Part shown: positions 43,856 to 52,853 of the stretch, one piece after another
Numbering within the stretch: position 1 is the stretch's first letter
Layout: each line of letters starts with the position of its first letter
NCBI RefSeq assembly: GCF_001936615.1
Contig: NZ_MLBF01000014.1
Location: forward strand, 1-64,000
Reading direction: 5' to 3'
DNA from: Desulfosporosinus metallidurans
GTDB lineage: Bacteria; Bacillota; Desulfitobacteriia; Desulfitobacteriales; Desulfitobacteriaceae
DNA length: 64,000 nucleotides
The notes under the pieces: model-generated
Told to the model about the DNA's origin: nothing
Database searches by the model: none
What the model saw: only the letters and a program-made list of their open reading frames with translations
Program-made: the position numbers and the translations under genes

Positions 43856-45718
43856 TTAATGATTAGCTACTGCTTTGGCCGTCTTCTTGCGAAAAGTCGG
43901 AATAACTGTCTGCAACAATTCAATGACTTCATCTCGCTTTAAATAGCTGCCCCGTTCTCGAATAATATGTGTCAGCTCTTCAAGACGTTCAACGTCGATT
44001 TGGTTGGGTTTAGCCACAAAAATTCGGCTGTGTTTCGTTGACGTTGTTCCCTCTTCTGCCGTCAACAATTCTTCAAAGAGTTTTTCTCCCGGTCGAATTC
44101 CTGTGAATTGTATCTTAATATCGACATCGGGCTCGAAACCCGAAAGCCGAATTAAGTCTTTGGCTAGATCCACGATTTTTACAGGTTTCCCCATATCCAG
44201 GATAAATATTTCTCCACCCTTAGCCATAGCCCCTGCTTGAATAACCAGCTGAGCTGCTTCCGGAATCGTCATAAAGTAACGCACCATATCAGGATGAGTG
44301 ACGGTTACCGGACCCCCTTTAGCAATTTGTTTCTTAAAGGTCGGGATGACACTTCCTCTACTCCCTAAAACGTTTCCAAACCTTACCGCTACAAACTTGG
44401 TTTGCGAACGGCGATCCAAGTTCTGGATAAGCATCTCTACGGTACGTTTCGTGGCCCCCATGACACTGGTTGGATTGACTGCTTTATCCGTGGAGATGGA
44501 GACAAACGTTTTTACATTCACTTTGTCTGCCGCTTCTGCGAGATTCTGGGTCCCGACGATATTGTTTTTCAATGCTTCTTCTGGATTACGTTCCATCAGA
44601 GGAACATGTTTATGGGCCGCAGCGTGGAAGACGACGCCCGGTTTGTATCGTTCAAAGATCAAGGTTATTTTCTCTCGATCTTTAATATCCACAATTTCTG
44701 TTATGTAGTCGATGCTGGGGTGCTCGGCGCGCAATTCCTGCTCGATGTCAAAAATGGTATTTTCACCATGCCCGAGCAAAACCAATTTTCCGGGATTAAA
44801 TCTCGCAATCTGACGGCTTATTTCCGAGCCGATGGAGCCCCCCGCTCCGGTAATGAACACCGTTTCTCCGGCTACATATCCAGCTACTTCCTCTAAATCA
44901 ACGGAAACAGGGTCTCTGCCCAGTAAATCTTCCACTTGAACCTGTCGTATGGCGTTGACATTAATATCTCCACTAATAATGTCATAGACACCGGGCATAA
45001 TCTTCAACTCGACCCCGGATTTTTCACAAATTTGCACGATTTCTCGAACTGATTCGCCCGAAGCCGAAGGCATGGCTATGATGACTTCATCAATACTATG
45101 TCCTTTGACAACGCGATTGATATCCTTCCGGGTACCCAAAACCGGAATGCCCAGTAAATGTAACTTCTGTTTGGAAACGTTATCATCAATAAACCCGATC
45201 GGGCGCCCATCTCGGTAATTGCGATTTTTTAATTCTCGCGCTGCCAGCACGCCTGCATCCCCAGCCCCCACGATAAGGACTTGCTTTTGCGACCCTGGAA
45301 CGTGACGTTCAAAGGCATTTTCCTGCAAAATTCGCCAGATAAAGCGAGATCCTCCGATCAAAAAGACCATGGCTAGCCAAAGCAACATAGCTGCAGTATG
45401 AGGCAATCTATACACAGCCCTAACCAAACCGTAAACATAAACTACTGCAACCGTTCCACCCGTTCCGACTGTCACAGCATAAACAATGGAGAGTAGTTCC
45501 CCTGTACTCGCATACTGCCAAAGACGATTATATAAGCCAAAAACATAAAACACTGCAAGATAAAGAATCGTAGCCGCCGCAGCGGTATGGTAGTACGTCT
45601 GATAATACTCTAATGGGATGGCTCCTTCGAAGCGTAAATAAAAACTGCCGAAAGCTGCTAAGTTGATCAACATAGCATCAATCAGCATCAGAATCAATGT
45701 TCGTTTGCGTAATGACAC
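43856..45718 (-). CDS. Membrane-bound nucleotide-sugar 4,6-dehydratase (WbpM/PglF type)
   Basis: A 620-residue protein. Four N-terminal membrane helices (about 1-120), a first nucleotide-binding domain (VLIVGAGDAGVLAARELKNR) and a C-terminal SDR domain from about residue 285 (VFITGAGGSIGSEISRQI) are seen. The active site is STDKAVNPTSVMGATKR, with Met in place of the usual Tyr as in this family. It converts UDP-GlcNAc to a 4-keto-6-deoxy sugar, the entry to QuiNAc, FucNAc or bacillosamine-like sugars. GTG start with AAGGGG ten bases upstream. Confidence 0.94.
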   Translation of the reverse strand: MSLRKRTLILMLIDAMLINLAAFGSFYLRFEGAIPLEYYQTYYHTAAAATILYLAVFYVFGLYNRLWQYASTGELLSIVYAVTVGTGGTVAVVYVYGLVRAVYRLPHTAAMLLWLAMVFLIGGSRFIWRILQENAFERHVPGSQKQVLIVGAGDAGVLAARELKNRNYRDGRPIGFIDDNVSKQKLHLLGIPVLGTRKDINRVVKGHSIDEVIIAMPSASGESVREIVQICEKSGVELKIMPGVYDIISGDINVNAIRQVQVEDLLGRDPVSVDLEEVAGYVAGETVFITGAGGSIGSEISRQIARFNPGKLVLLGHGENTIFDIEQELRAEHPSIDYITEIVDIKDREKITLIFERYKPGVVFHAAAHKHVPLMERNPEEALKNNIVGTQNLAEAADKVNVKTFVSISTDKAVNPTSVMGATKRTVEMLIQNLDRRSQTKFVAVRFGNVLGSRGSVIPTFKKQIAKGGPVTVTHPDMVRYFMTIPEAAQLVIQAGAMAKGGEIFILDMGKPVKIVDLAKDLIRLSGFEPDVDIKIQFTGIRPGEKLFEELLTAEEGTTSTKHSRIFVAKPNQIDVERLEELTHIIRERGSYLKRDEVIELLQTVIPTFRKKTAKAVANH

Positions 45719-45790
45719 ACTGCTCAGCCCCTTCTAAAATGAACCTGCCCGTAAACTTATCGTTCAAAGTTTACTACAAATTACGTGCCT

Positions 45791-46966
45791 TTACAACCTT
45801 ACAATCGAACGATGAGACTGTGGCTTGCTCCTGTGACCGATAATATAGTAGCTATAAGGAAGGTAACTCATCAGCCTTACGGCTAGATAACTTAAAATCA
45901 CAGTCACGCCAAACACGACCGGATAGAAGATCCAATGAGTATCATCAATAGTATAGTTCCTCAGGAACTTAATAGCATACTGGTTAAAGAAAATATGAAT
46001 GAGATAAATTCCAAAAGAGTAATTCCCTAGCTTAGAAATAACCTTTTCCAGGCCATTTCTTTGTCCAACAAGATTCCTGGCTAGATTAAAGAACAATAAA
46101 AAGGTCGAAATCCGGAGGACAGGATAAATAAGTTCTGGACCGATAAAGAAATAAGCCGGAATATCCGTGTATCGATAACCCATTGTTAAACCAATAATTA
46201 TGAAAGAGCTTGCCCCTAAGGTTAAAGCTAGCGATATCGTTAAGAAGATGGGCGTTAAACTCTTCCCAGAATTTCTTAGATGTTCAAAGTGATCCCCACT
46301 GTAAATTCCCATTCCGAAGTAGAACAAATAGGCTATGAAGTTGATTTTTAGAGTTCCAAAATAAGGGGTATGCAGCCCTTCCATCCAAAGGATTTGAACG
46401 ATTAATAAGATGGCCATCAAGAGTTCGGCCTTGTTTTTTTGTTTGAAGAACGTGTAGATTTTGATGATTAGTGGATAGAAAATATACAGCTGGATTATGA
46501 TGGAGAAGAACCATAAGTGGTAGGAGGCATCGGCATGAATGATATTCTTAAGTAGGAGAACAAGATTTGCTTTAAGGGGATTATTCCTCATAACTCCCCA
46601 ATTATTAAAGGCCGTATAGGCCACTGAAAAAATCAGGTATTGAGGAATGATCGAGCGTATTCTCTTCTGGTAAAACGTCTTTAAGGAAAATTTAGATCGG
46701 TAGTTCTTAGCTAGGACAAATCCTGAAATTAAAATAAATAAGGGCACGGCAAACTGAGAAAATACGTCCGTCCATAAATTAATTAAGACTAGGGTATTAA
46801 AGCGCGGTATTTCAGTAAAATAGCCTGTTGTATGGATAGCGATGACTGCTAAAACGCCAAATCCCCGCAGATAGTCAATTTCCTTGATTGTGCCCAATTT
46901 CGTCGGATCGACTCTATTATCTTCCATGCTCAACCGATACTCCTCTTCAACCAACCTACTTTTCAA
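45791..46966 (-). CDS. Acyltransferase-3 family membrane protein, copy A
   Basis: A 391-residue protein with about ten helices. IDYLRGFGVLAVIAIHTTGYF carries the conserved Arg and His of the OafA/YrhL family, and FILISGFVLAKNYRSKFS follows. It would O-acetylate or otherwise acylate the glycan. An acyltransferase-3 gene of a different subgroup is upstream. Confidence 0.87.
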   Translation of the reverse strand: MKSRLVEEEYRLSMEDNRVDPTKLGTIKEIDYLRGFGVLAVIAIHTTGYFTEIPRFNTLVLINLWTDVFSQFAVPLFILISGFVLAKNYRSKFSLKTFYQKRIRSIIPQYLIFSVAYTAFNNWGVMRNNPLKANLVLLLKNIIHADASYHLWFFSIIIQLYIFYPLIIKIYTFFKQKNKAELLMAILLIVQILWMEGLHTPYFGTLKINFIAYLFYFGMGIYSGDHFEHLRNSGKSLTPIFLTISLALTLGASSFIIIGLTMGYRYTDIPAYFFIGPELIYPVLRISTFLLFFNLARNLVGQRNGLEKVISKLGNYSFGIYLIHIFFNQYAIKFLRNYTIDDTHWIFYPVVFGVTVILSYLAVRLMSYLPYSYYIIGHRSKPQSHRSIVRL

Positions 46967-46976
46967 GCCTTAAGAT

Positions 46977-48041
46977 CTATAGTGGTAAATCCTTAGACTT
47001 CGGAAAATTCGCTTTGGAAACTCCTGCCTTAGTCTCGCCCAATGCCAAAAACCTTCCATATGGGAAAACTTGAACCAGCTTATAAAAAACCAAAGGCCCC
47101 AGGAGCCCAACGACAAAGAAACGCAGCGGCGTGATCGCGATGAACTGACGAGCCATATAGCCGGATGCTAGATGCAAATACATGATCACCATGGCGGCCC
47201 TACCTAAGTGAATAAGCGCATCATTGAGAAAGGGAAACTTGGCCAGAATCATGCTTAGTTTACTTAAAAGCAAGGTAAGCACCAGCGGAACGATTAGATT
47301 AGTCCCAAAATAATAATATTGGCGATGTTTCATATCCAGCCCATAATCCAGGATTTGATGAGAATAGAGATAGATGAACCCTAAGAAGAGCACTAAGGAT
47401 AACCCAAAAACTATCTTACGGCGGTTTGGTATTTCCAAGAGTTTCGCTTGCCTGATCACATGACCTAGAGCATAAAAAACTAGGGCATATAGGCCAACAT
47501 CCGCATTCCAAGGAACAAACACCCCCGTCCAATAACGAGATTCCCAGTAGGCTAAGAAAAAACACCCTGTCACGAAGAGCGCTTTGTAAAGTGATGAGGA
47601 AACTTTTCGACATAAGTAATCATAGGCGATTTGCGTCACAAACAAGCAAGTGGTAAACCAAAACGTCGCATAGACGCCTTCCAAAAGACTTCCGCCTAAT
47701 AAGAAGGGTTTCCAATTGCCACTCAAAAATTGTCCCACAGATTGCCCTCTCCATAGAGTGACACTAACCATCATGAGCGTTAAAAGCAATAAATAGAAGA
47801 AGTAAGGGACAAGCAAATGCGTTGCTTTGCGCTGAACATAAGCTAACCATGTTTGATGCGGTTTGAAACGGTAGAGATACCCACTCACCAAGAAAAAGAG
47901 TGGCATATGAAACCAAAACATATAGAACGAGTTGTGACTTCCGGAATGTCCCCAAACGACCGTCAAAATTCCGAGGCCTTTTAAGATATCCACCCATTTA
48001 ACACGCTCGACTTCAGAGCCCATGACGGTTCCCACGATCAT
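46977..48041 (-). CDS. Acyltransferase-3 family membrane protein, copy B
   Basis: A 354-residue protein of the Fuc4NAc-transferase/OatA-like branch (VKWVDILKGLGILTVVWGHSG; YMFWFHMPLFFLVSGYLYRF; WFTTCLFVTQIAYDYL). It likely acetylates a surface glycan. GGGAGG lies two bases before ATG 48041 but eight before a GTG at 48035, so the latter may be the true start. Confidence 0.85.
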   Translation of the reverse strand: MIVGTVMGSEVERVKWVDILKGLGILTVVWGHSGSHNSFYMFWFHMPLFFLVSGYLYRFKPHQTWLAYVQRKATHLLVPYFFYLLLLTLMMVSVTLWRGQSVGQFLSGNWKPFLLGGSLLEGVYATFWFTTCLFVTQIAYDYLCRKVSSSLYKALFVTGCFFLAYWESRYWTGVFVPWNADVGLYALVFYALGHVIRQAKLLEIPNRRKIVFGLSLVLFLGFIYLYSHQILDYGLDMKHRQYYYFGTNLIVPLVLTLLLSKLSMILAKFPFLNDALIHLGRAAMVIMYLHLASGYMARQFIAITPLRFFVVGLLGPLVFYKLVQVFPYGRFLALGETKAGVSKANFPKSKDLPL

Positions 48042-48135
48042 TTCCTCCCTTTTTTAGTCACATCTCAGATATTTGCCCTATAAGAATCATTTCATTGTTC
48101 ATTCGTCTAGTCTATCATACACTCTAGCCATTTGC

Positions 48136-48174
48136 ATAAAAAAGGACTGCTTAGCTAAATGCTAGGCAGCCCTT
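48136..48174 (-). terminator. Terminator after the 48.2-kb gene
   Basis: On the minus strand AAGGGCTGCCTAGC and GCTAAGCAGTCCTT form a stem followed by six T. Confidence 0.85.
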
Positions 48175-48194
48175 AATGACCAAACGTCTCTATA

Positions 48195-48866
48195 CTATTG
48201 GATGGGACTCTCCCCTGTGATCATCCAGCGTGAATTTAATTTCAAGAGATTGACACGAGCGTGTACAGTCTGCTCATGCTCTTCCCCGACTGTAGCGGCA
48301 TCTGCTAAGTTATAATCCCTGGCTGTGTAGTGATAATCTGCACGTAGTGTGGCTGTATTTTCATTGGCACTTTCCACGTCGACCCTGTCAAAGGTTATTT
48401 GACTAACATCGAGCCCTATGCCTTGAACCAAATATTCCTCCGCTCGTCGTGCATGTTTCTCGAACAAGTCTCCGGTATACGCTTTGGCTAATTTGAGTCG
48501 GAAATTCTCCATATCCGTTGATTTCCAAGCTCCGAAAAAGATTCCAATATCTTGCTTATAGTCTGTAATAACTTGTTGTTTTAGTTGACTTAACGCTGCC
48601 GTATCCTTGTTGCTTCCGTTTTGCCCCAGGGATAGGACATCCTTTTCTGGCCCTACGGGATTTGACGTTGATAGACTATCCGGAACTGTGTTTAAAATTG
48701 AAGGGGTTTGCATTCCGGAAACCGTTTGTACCTTGTCTTGACCACGTAGTTTAGAGATAAAAGACGCTGGGGAACTCGAATTCGTAAGCAACGACATGCC
48801 GAGGGTTCCAACTAATACACCGAGAGCTAACGCCAGAGCACCTACAAAATAATTCATTTTACGCAT
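48195..48866 (-). CDS. Exported or anchored protein of unknown function
   Basis: A 223-residue protein with one N-terminal hydrophobic segment (FVGALALALGVLVGTLGMSL), a Ser/Pro/Gln linker (about 30-80) and a C-terminal alpha/beta part that ends in a beta-sheet-like stretch (TLRADYHYTARD; VHARVNLLKLNSRWMITG). That end has the look of an NTF2/SnoaL-like fold, which I cannot confirm. ATG at 48866, 12 bases after GGAG; a TTG nine bases earlier is also possible. It has its own terminator. Confidence 0.55.
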   Translation of the reverse strand: MRKMNYFVGALALALGVLVGTLGMSLLTNSSSPASFISKLRGQDKVQTVSGMQTPSILNTVPDSLSTSNPVGPEKDVLSLGQNGSNKDTAALSQLKQQVITDYKQDIGIFFGAWKSTDMENFRLKLAKAYTGDLFEKHARRAEEYLVQGIGLDVSQITFDRVDVESANENTATLRADYHYTARDYNLADAATVGEEHEQTVHARVNLLKLNSRWMITGESPIQ

Positions 48867-48974
48867 AAAGACCAAAATCTCCTTTAAATGGATTTTATTA
48901 CTAGTTTGGCCAGTGCAAGAAGATTCTAGACATGCGATTTTTTTATCATCTGATCCACTTTCAGGCTGTTAAAG

Positions 48975-49015
48975 AAAGAGCAAGGCCTGTCCCTTTAAGG
49001 CAGGCCTTGCTCTTT
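48975..49015. terminator. Strong bidirectional hairpin between the two unknown exported-protein genes
   Basis: Perfect 15-bp arms AAAGAGCAAGGCCTG/CAGGCCTTGCTCTTT, with AAAG before and TTCT after. Apart from this I see no feature in 48876-49356. Confidence 0.8.
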
Positions 49016-49356
49016 TCTATTCAGTTTTGTGGACTTAAAATGCAACAACTAATCTCAGTTTTCAACCTCGTAAAACAAGGTCACAGTCTACTGATTTAGT
49101 TGTCTATTCAATTATTTATTAACTATAGTTATACTTTTCTCAATCATTCCTTTTCATTTATCAAATTTATATATCAATTCTAAGTTTCACTGCTCTTTTC
49201 CGAGCGTTTCATTGGTCCAATGTCTCTAATTATCTATAAGTACAAAAGCCCTTTGCACCTAGAAAATAATTCAACGGATCTGTTAGCGTAAACATTACTC
49301 TAGTTAAGCTCCATTTCATTCCTATGTTCAATTGCACTATCTGTTGCCCTGAATTA

Positions 49357-50112
49357 TTACCGTTTGGTTGCAAAGGGCGTTGCTCCGTAGACTTTAGAAT
49401 TAACATCATTGCGTAAGATGTGCGCATCTAGGTCGTGGATTCCTTGGTGGAACTGTTCGATTCGCGTTTTATCTTTGGAGTCAAACGCGTCAATTCCACT
49501 GTTGAGAAGCACATCTATATAACCGGTAAAGGTTACTGCTTTGGAAACATTGGCTTCATTTTTAAACTGCTTGTCCAAGAGAGTTTTATGGAACACAATA
49601 TACTTTTTAATGTCTTGTTCGTTCAACTGCGGACCCGCTGCTGGCCCATAGAGATAACCGTCTACATATTGATGGATGTTCCAGGCTGAACCAAAGACTA
49701 ATGTCTTAGCATCATTGCTCAGAGCAGCCTCGCCGAAGAACATGGCGACAGACGGTGCTAGGTCAATTAGTTTGGTGTCCGGCTCCCTATATTTACTTTT
49801 GGAAACCGTTTCTCCTTGGGGGGGTGTGTTAATGGTAGTGGGTGCTGTAGCTGTTGGCTGAGCCGCTCCAGATGTACCTGTACCTGGTGGTGCCGTACCA
49901 TTTGGTGCAGTGTCAATTGCGCCGTTGTTCTTTGGGGCCCCAATCGAATCAACGGCAGGGGTTTGAATGACTACTTCTTTGTCCGTGATGGAACTTTGTT
50001 GCCTAAAAACCTTCCAGGCACTGGGGCCATATACCCCTGCGGCAACAACAGCACCAGCTAGAACTAACGTTCCTGCTAAAGTTACTATCCTCTTTTTGTC
50101 CATTGGTCTCAT
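49357..50112 (-). CDS. Exported or anchored protein of unknown function
   Basis: A 251-residue protein with an N-terminal hydrophobic helix (VTLAGTLVLAGAVVAAGVYG), a low-complexity Pro/Thr/Ala/Gly linker (about 55-100), and a C-terminal helical domain (KLIDLAPSVAMFFGEAALSN; YVDGYLYGPAAGPQLNEQD; IEQFHQGIHDLDAHIL). I do not recognise the domain. GGAGG lies ten bases before the ATG. It sits downstream of galU but 228 bases away, past a terminator. Confidence 0.55.
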   Translation of the reverse strand: MRPMDKKRIVTLAGTLVLAGAVVAAGVYGPSAWKVFRQQSSITDKEVVIQTPAVDSIGAPKNNGAIDTAPNGTAPPGTGTSGAAQPTATAPTTINTPPQGETVSKSKYREPDTKLIDLAPSVAMFFGEAALSNDAKTLVFGSAWNIHQYVDGYLYGPAAGPQLNEQDIKKYIVFHKTLLDKQFKNEANVSKAVTFTGYIDVLLNSGIDAFDSKDKTRIEQFHQGIHDLDAHILRNDVNSKVYGATPFATKR

Positions 50113-50304
50113 TGCTCTCTTCCCTCCTTAAATCATTTTTTCATGATGCTACGTTAAAATTTTACCAATTATTAGGAGAAAAGTGTGTCGCTTTTGCTGT
50201 AAAGCTTGGCCTATTTTCCGTCCTCAATTTCTGGTAAAATCCAAGATATTACTTAGGGTACATAAATTTCGCGAAGATTAAGCAGCATATCCAAAATATA
50301 TAGT

Positions 50305-50336
50305 AAAAACCTCACCTTGTTGTAGGGTGAGGTTTT
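50305..50336 (-). terminator. Terminator of galU
   Basis: On the minus strand AAAACCTCACC and GGTGAGGTTTTT form a stem with a T-run, four bases past the stop. Confidence 0.85.
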
Positions 50337-50339
50337 GAT

Positions 50340-51227
50340 CTAGCCGTCAATATCTGCTTTCCGAACGACTTCTCTCAAATAGTTCATTAGATCTTCCGAA
50401 ATGTCGCCTCGACGCAAGGCGTAATCGATGGTCGCTTCCACAAAGCCTAGCTTGTCGCCAACGTCATACCGCCGTCCTTCGAATTCATAAGCTAGGATTT
50501 CCTGATAACGACCGAGTTCCTTGATCCCATCTGTGAGCTGGATCTCCCCACCCTTCCCTGGTGGAAGAACACCCAAGATATCAAAAATCTCGGGATTTAA
50601 GATATACCGTCCCATGATCGCTAAACGAGTGTTAGGCGCATCCTCTGAGCGAGGCTTTTCCACCATATTCTTGGCACGATAAAGCCGATCTACATACCTC
50701 TCTCCATCCACGATCCCGTATTTGGACGTATCCTCGAGCGGCACTTCCTGAACCCCTACCATACTTGCTCCATAGCGTTCGTATTGATTCATCATTTGAC
50801 GGAGAGCAGGAACTTCAGAATAGATGACATCATCCCCCAAGAGGACTGCGAATGGTTCATTTCCGATGAATTTCCGAGCGCTATAGATTGCGTGTCCCAA
50901 GCCTAACGCTTCTTTTTGTCGAACGTAATAGATATCCGCCATTCGTGCGACATCCTGAACCAAATCCAGAAGCTCATCTTTCGCATTTTTCTCCAGAAAG
51001 GCCTCTAGTTCCATCGAGCGGTCAAAATGGTCTTCGATAGCTCGCTTATTACGCCCCGTGACAATAATGATGTCTTCGATTCCTGACCGAATGGCCTCTT
51101 CAACTATGTACTGGATGGTTGGTTTATCCACAATAGGCAGCATCTCTTTTGGTTGAGCCTTGGTGGCTGGCAAAAAACGGGTTCCCAGTCCAGCTGCCGG
51201 TATCACTGCTTTGCGAATTTTCCGCAT
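50340..51227 (-). CDS. galU: UTP-glucose-1-phosphate uridylyltransferase
   Basis: A 295-residue nucleotidyltransferase. The N-terminal motif [20 protein letters not shown] and [29 protein letters not shown] and [18 protein letters not shown] are typical of bacterial GalU. It makes UDP-glucose for glycans, teichoic acids or glycolipids. It is the first gene on the left-running strand at this end of the glycan locus, but has its own terminator, so it is a separate unit. Confidence 0.95.
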   Translation of the reverse strand: MRKIRKAVIPAAGLGTRFLPATKAQPKEMLPIVDKPTIQYIVEEAIRSGIEDIIIVTGRNKRAIEDHFDRSMELEAFLEKNAKDELLDLVQDVARMADIYYVRQKEALGLGHAIYSARKFIGNEPFAVLLGDDVIYSEVPALRQMMNQYERYGASMVGVQEVPLEDTSKYGIVDGERYVDRLYRAKNMVEKPRSEDAPNTRLAIMGRYILNPEIFDILGVLPPGKGGEIQLTDGIKELGRYQEILAYEFEGRRYDVGDKLGFVEATIDYALRRGDISEDLMNYLREVVRKADIDG

Positions 51228-51415
51228 TTCTTCCGCTCTCCTTTATCTCAAAAATTCACAGGTCTTTTTATGTATATAGAAAAACAACCTGACTAATTCC
51301 CTATTTTACAAACAGAAAATCATTTCGACGAATGAGGGACAATTACCTTCTTTTTTCCAAAACATTCCTGTTCGAATGATGTATGCTCAAACTTTGTCTA
51401 ACCATACTAAAATCT

Positions 51416-51826
51416 ATGAAAACATTAAAACGCTTTTTGATTTACGGAATTATTGGTCTTGTCCTCGAGGTCATCTATACAGGTTTGGCCTCCCTGCTTA
51501 AAGGAGATTTCAGCATGCAAGGGATGACCTTCTTGGTGATGTTGCCTATTTATGGATTATCTGTGTTTCTTGAACCCTTGCACAACTACTTGCGGTCTCA
51601 CCCTTGGTGGATACGCGGACTCATCTATTTAGCCACGATCTGGGCGATTGAATTTTCCAGCGGGATTATTCTTGCCTTGATTCTTGGAAACTGTCCTTGG
51701 CACTACAGTGATCCCTTAAACGTTAATGGGTATATCACCCTCCGCATGGCCCCCGAATGGTTCCTTGCAGGCCTAGGATTTGAATTCATCCATGATTTCT
51801 TAGATACGCTGCCCTTGAAAATCTGA
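51416..51826 (+). CDS. Membrane protein of the CmpB-like ABC_trans_CmpB family
   Basis: A protein of about 136 residues with four predicted helices (FLIYGIIGLVLEVIYTGLAS; MTFLVMLPIYGLSVFLEPL; IRGLIYLATIWAIEFSSGI). The motif YSDPLNVNGYITLRMAPEW matches the putative ABC-transporter family PF06541 as I recall it (usually WDYS..P.N..G.I). Function unknown. No clear ribosome site precedes ATG 51416, and an in-frame ATG at 51383 is an alternative. Confidence 0.65.
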   Translation: MKTLKRFLIYGIIGLVLEVIYTGLASLLKGDFSMQGMTFLVMLPIYGLSVFLEPLHNYLRSHPWWIRGLIYLATIWAIEFSSGIILALILGNCPWHYSDPLNVNGYITLRMAPEWFLAGLGFEFIHDFLDTLPLKI

Positions 51827-51830
51827 CCCT

Positions 51831-51969
51831 ATAAAGAAAACTTGGCTAACGCCAAGCCTGCGAAGGCGGTCGCCTTAGTTGCACTGATGCGCTGGCCAAG
51901 GATGGCCGAGTGTCCCTGTAGCCATGGATGGCGAGAAGGGACCCACCTGAAATTTATACTTTCTGATTG
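51831..51969. repeat. Repeat element, intergenic copy with extra module
   Basis: Shares its ends with the element inside the polymerase gene at 28931-29026. In its middle it has an added block (51890-51945) with hairpins GGCCAAGGATGGCC and GTCCC..GGGAC. A 25-base part of this block also occurs in the foldback elements at 41.1 and 61.2 kb. Confidence 0.72.
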
Positions 51970-51973
51970 ATAT

Positions 51974-52012
51974 GACAAAACGCAAGAGCGCATATTGCCC
52001 TTGCGTTTTGTC
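51974..52012. terminator. Hairpin after clpP
   Basis: Perfect 13-bp arms GACAAAACGCAAG/CTTGCGTTTTGTC, 18 bases past the clpP stop and convergent with the membrane-protein gene. Confidence 0.75.
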
Positions 52013-52029
52013 ATTTAACTCTCATTTGC

Positions 52030-52647
52030 TTACTTCTTACTTTCCGCGGTAGGTTCAACCTTTTCTAAAACCTGGTCGACGAGACCGTATTCTTTGGCTT
52101 CATCAGCGGTCATGTAATAATCGCGCTCGGTGTCTTTTTCAATTCTTTCTAGTGGTTGCCCGGTTCTCTCTGAAAGGATTTTGTTCATCTTTGACCTAGT
52201 ACGGAGCAACTGTTTAGCATGAATTTCAATTTCTGTTGCTTGCCCGGAGAGCCCGTGCCCACCGATCAATGGCTGGTGAATCAAGACTTCGGAGTTGGGA
52301 AGTGCGACCCTTTTTCCTTTTGTACCCGCTGCCAAGAGGAATGCCCCCATGCTGGCCGCCATTCCGATACAGATCGTACGAACATCTGACCGAATGTACT
52401 GCATGGTGTCATAGATGGCCATTCCCGCTGTGATCGAACCACCGGGACTGTTAATATATAGATTGATATCCTTTTCAGGATCTTCGGCCTCAAGGAAGAG
52501 CATTTGCGCTACGATAAGGTTAGACACATCATCATCAATTGCCCCTCCGAGAAAAATGATACGGTCTTTGAGCAGACGAGAGTAAATGTCGTAGGAGCGC
52601 TCTCCACGATTCGTTTGTTCTACAACCATTGGGACGAGATAACCCAT
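52030..52647 (-). CDS. clpP: ATP-dependent Clp protease proteolytic subunit
   Basis: A 205-residue serine peptidase. The triad is S99 in GMAASMGA, H124 in LIHQPLIGG and D176 in TERDYYM. It forms a double heptamer ring that degrades unfolded substrates delivered by ClpX or ClpC. No clpX or tig gene is next to it, so this may be an extra clpP copy. The ATG is preceded by AGGGGGAATT. Confidence 0.96.
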   Translation of the reverse strand: MGYLVPMVVEQTNRGERSYDIYSRLLKDRIIFLGGAIDDDVSNLIVAQMLFLEAEDPEKDINLYINSPGGSITAGMAIYDTMQYIRSDVRTICIGMAASMGAFLLAAGTKGKRVALPNSEVLIHQPLIGGHGLSGQATEIEIHAKQLLRTRSKMNKILSERTGQPLERIEKDTERDYYMTADEAKEYGLVDQVLEKVEPTAESKK

Positions 52648-52853
52648 TTATAATTCCCCCTATTCACCTTGATTAATAGTTCTGCATTAACTTAATATAT
52701 TCTGACCGATTAACTTTATTTTATTACAAAGGTCAGTTAAGGTCAAATGGTTTATTTGCAAACGTAATAATTTCCGCTTTTAATCTACAATTCTACATAT
52801 TCTTCTTAACCCTCTAGATTTAATGGAATATACTGGTATCATCACCCTGAAAG

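Noticed and set aside
48876..49356. A hidden gene in the 480-base gap between the two exported-protein genes
   Set aside because: The only longer frame (49230-49427) overlaps the start of the neighbouring coding region's end without a ribosome site. I see only the strong hairpin at 48975-49015.
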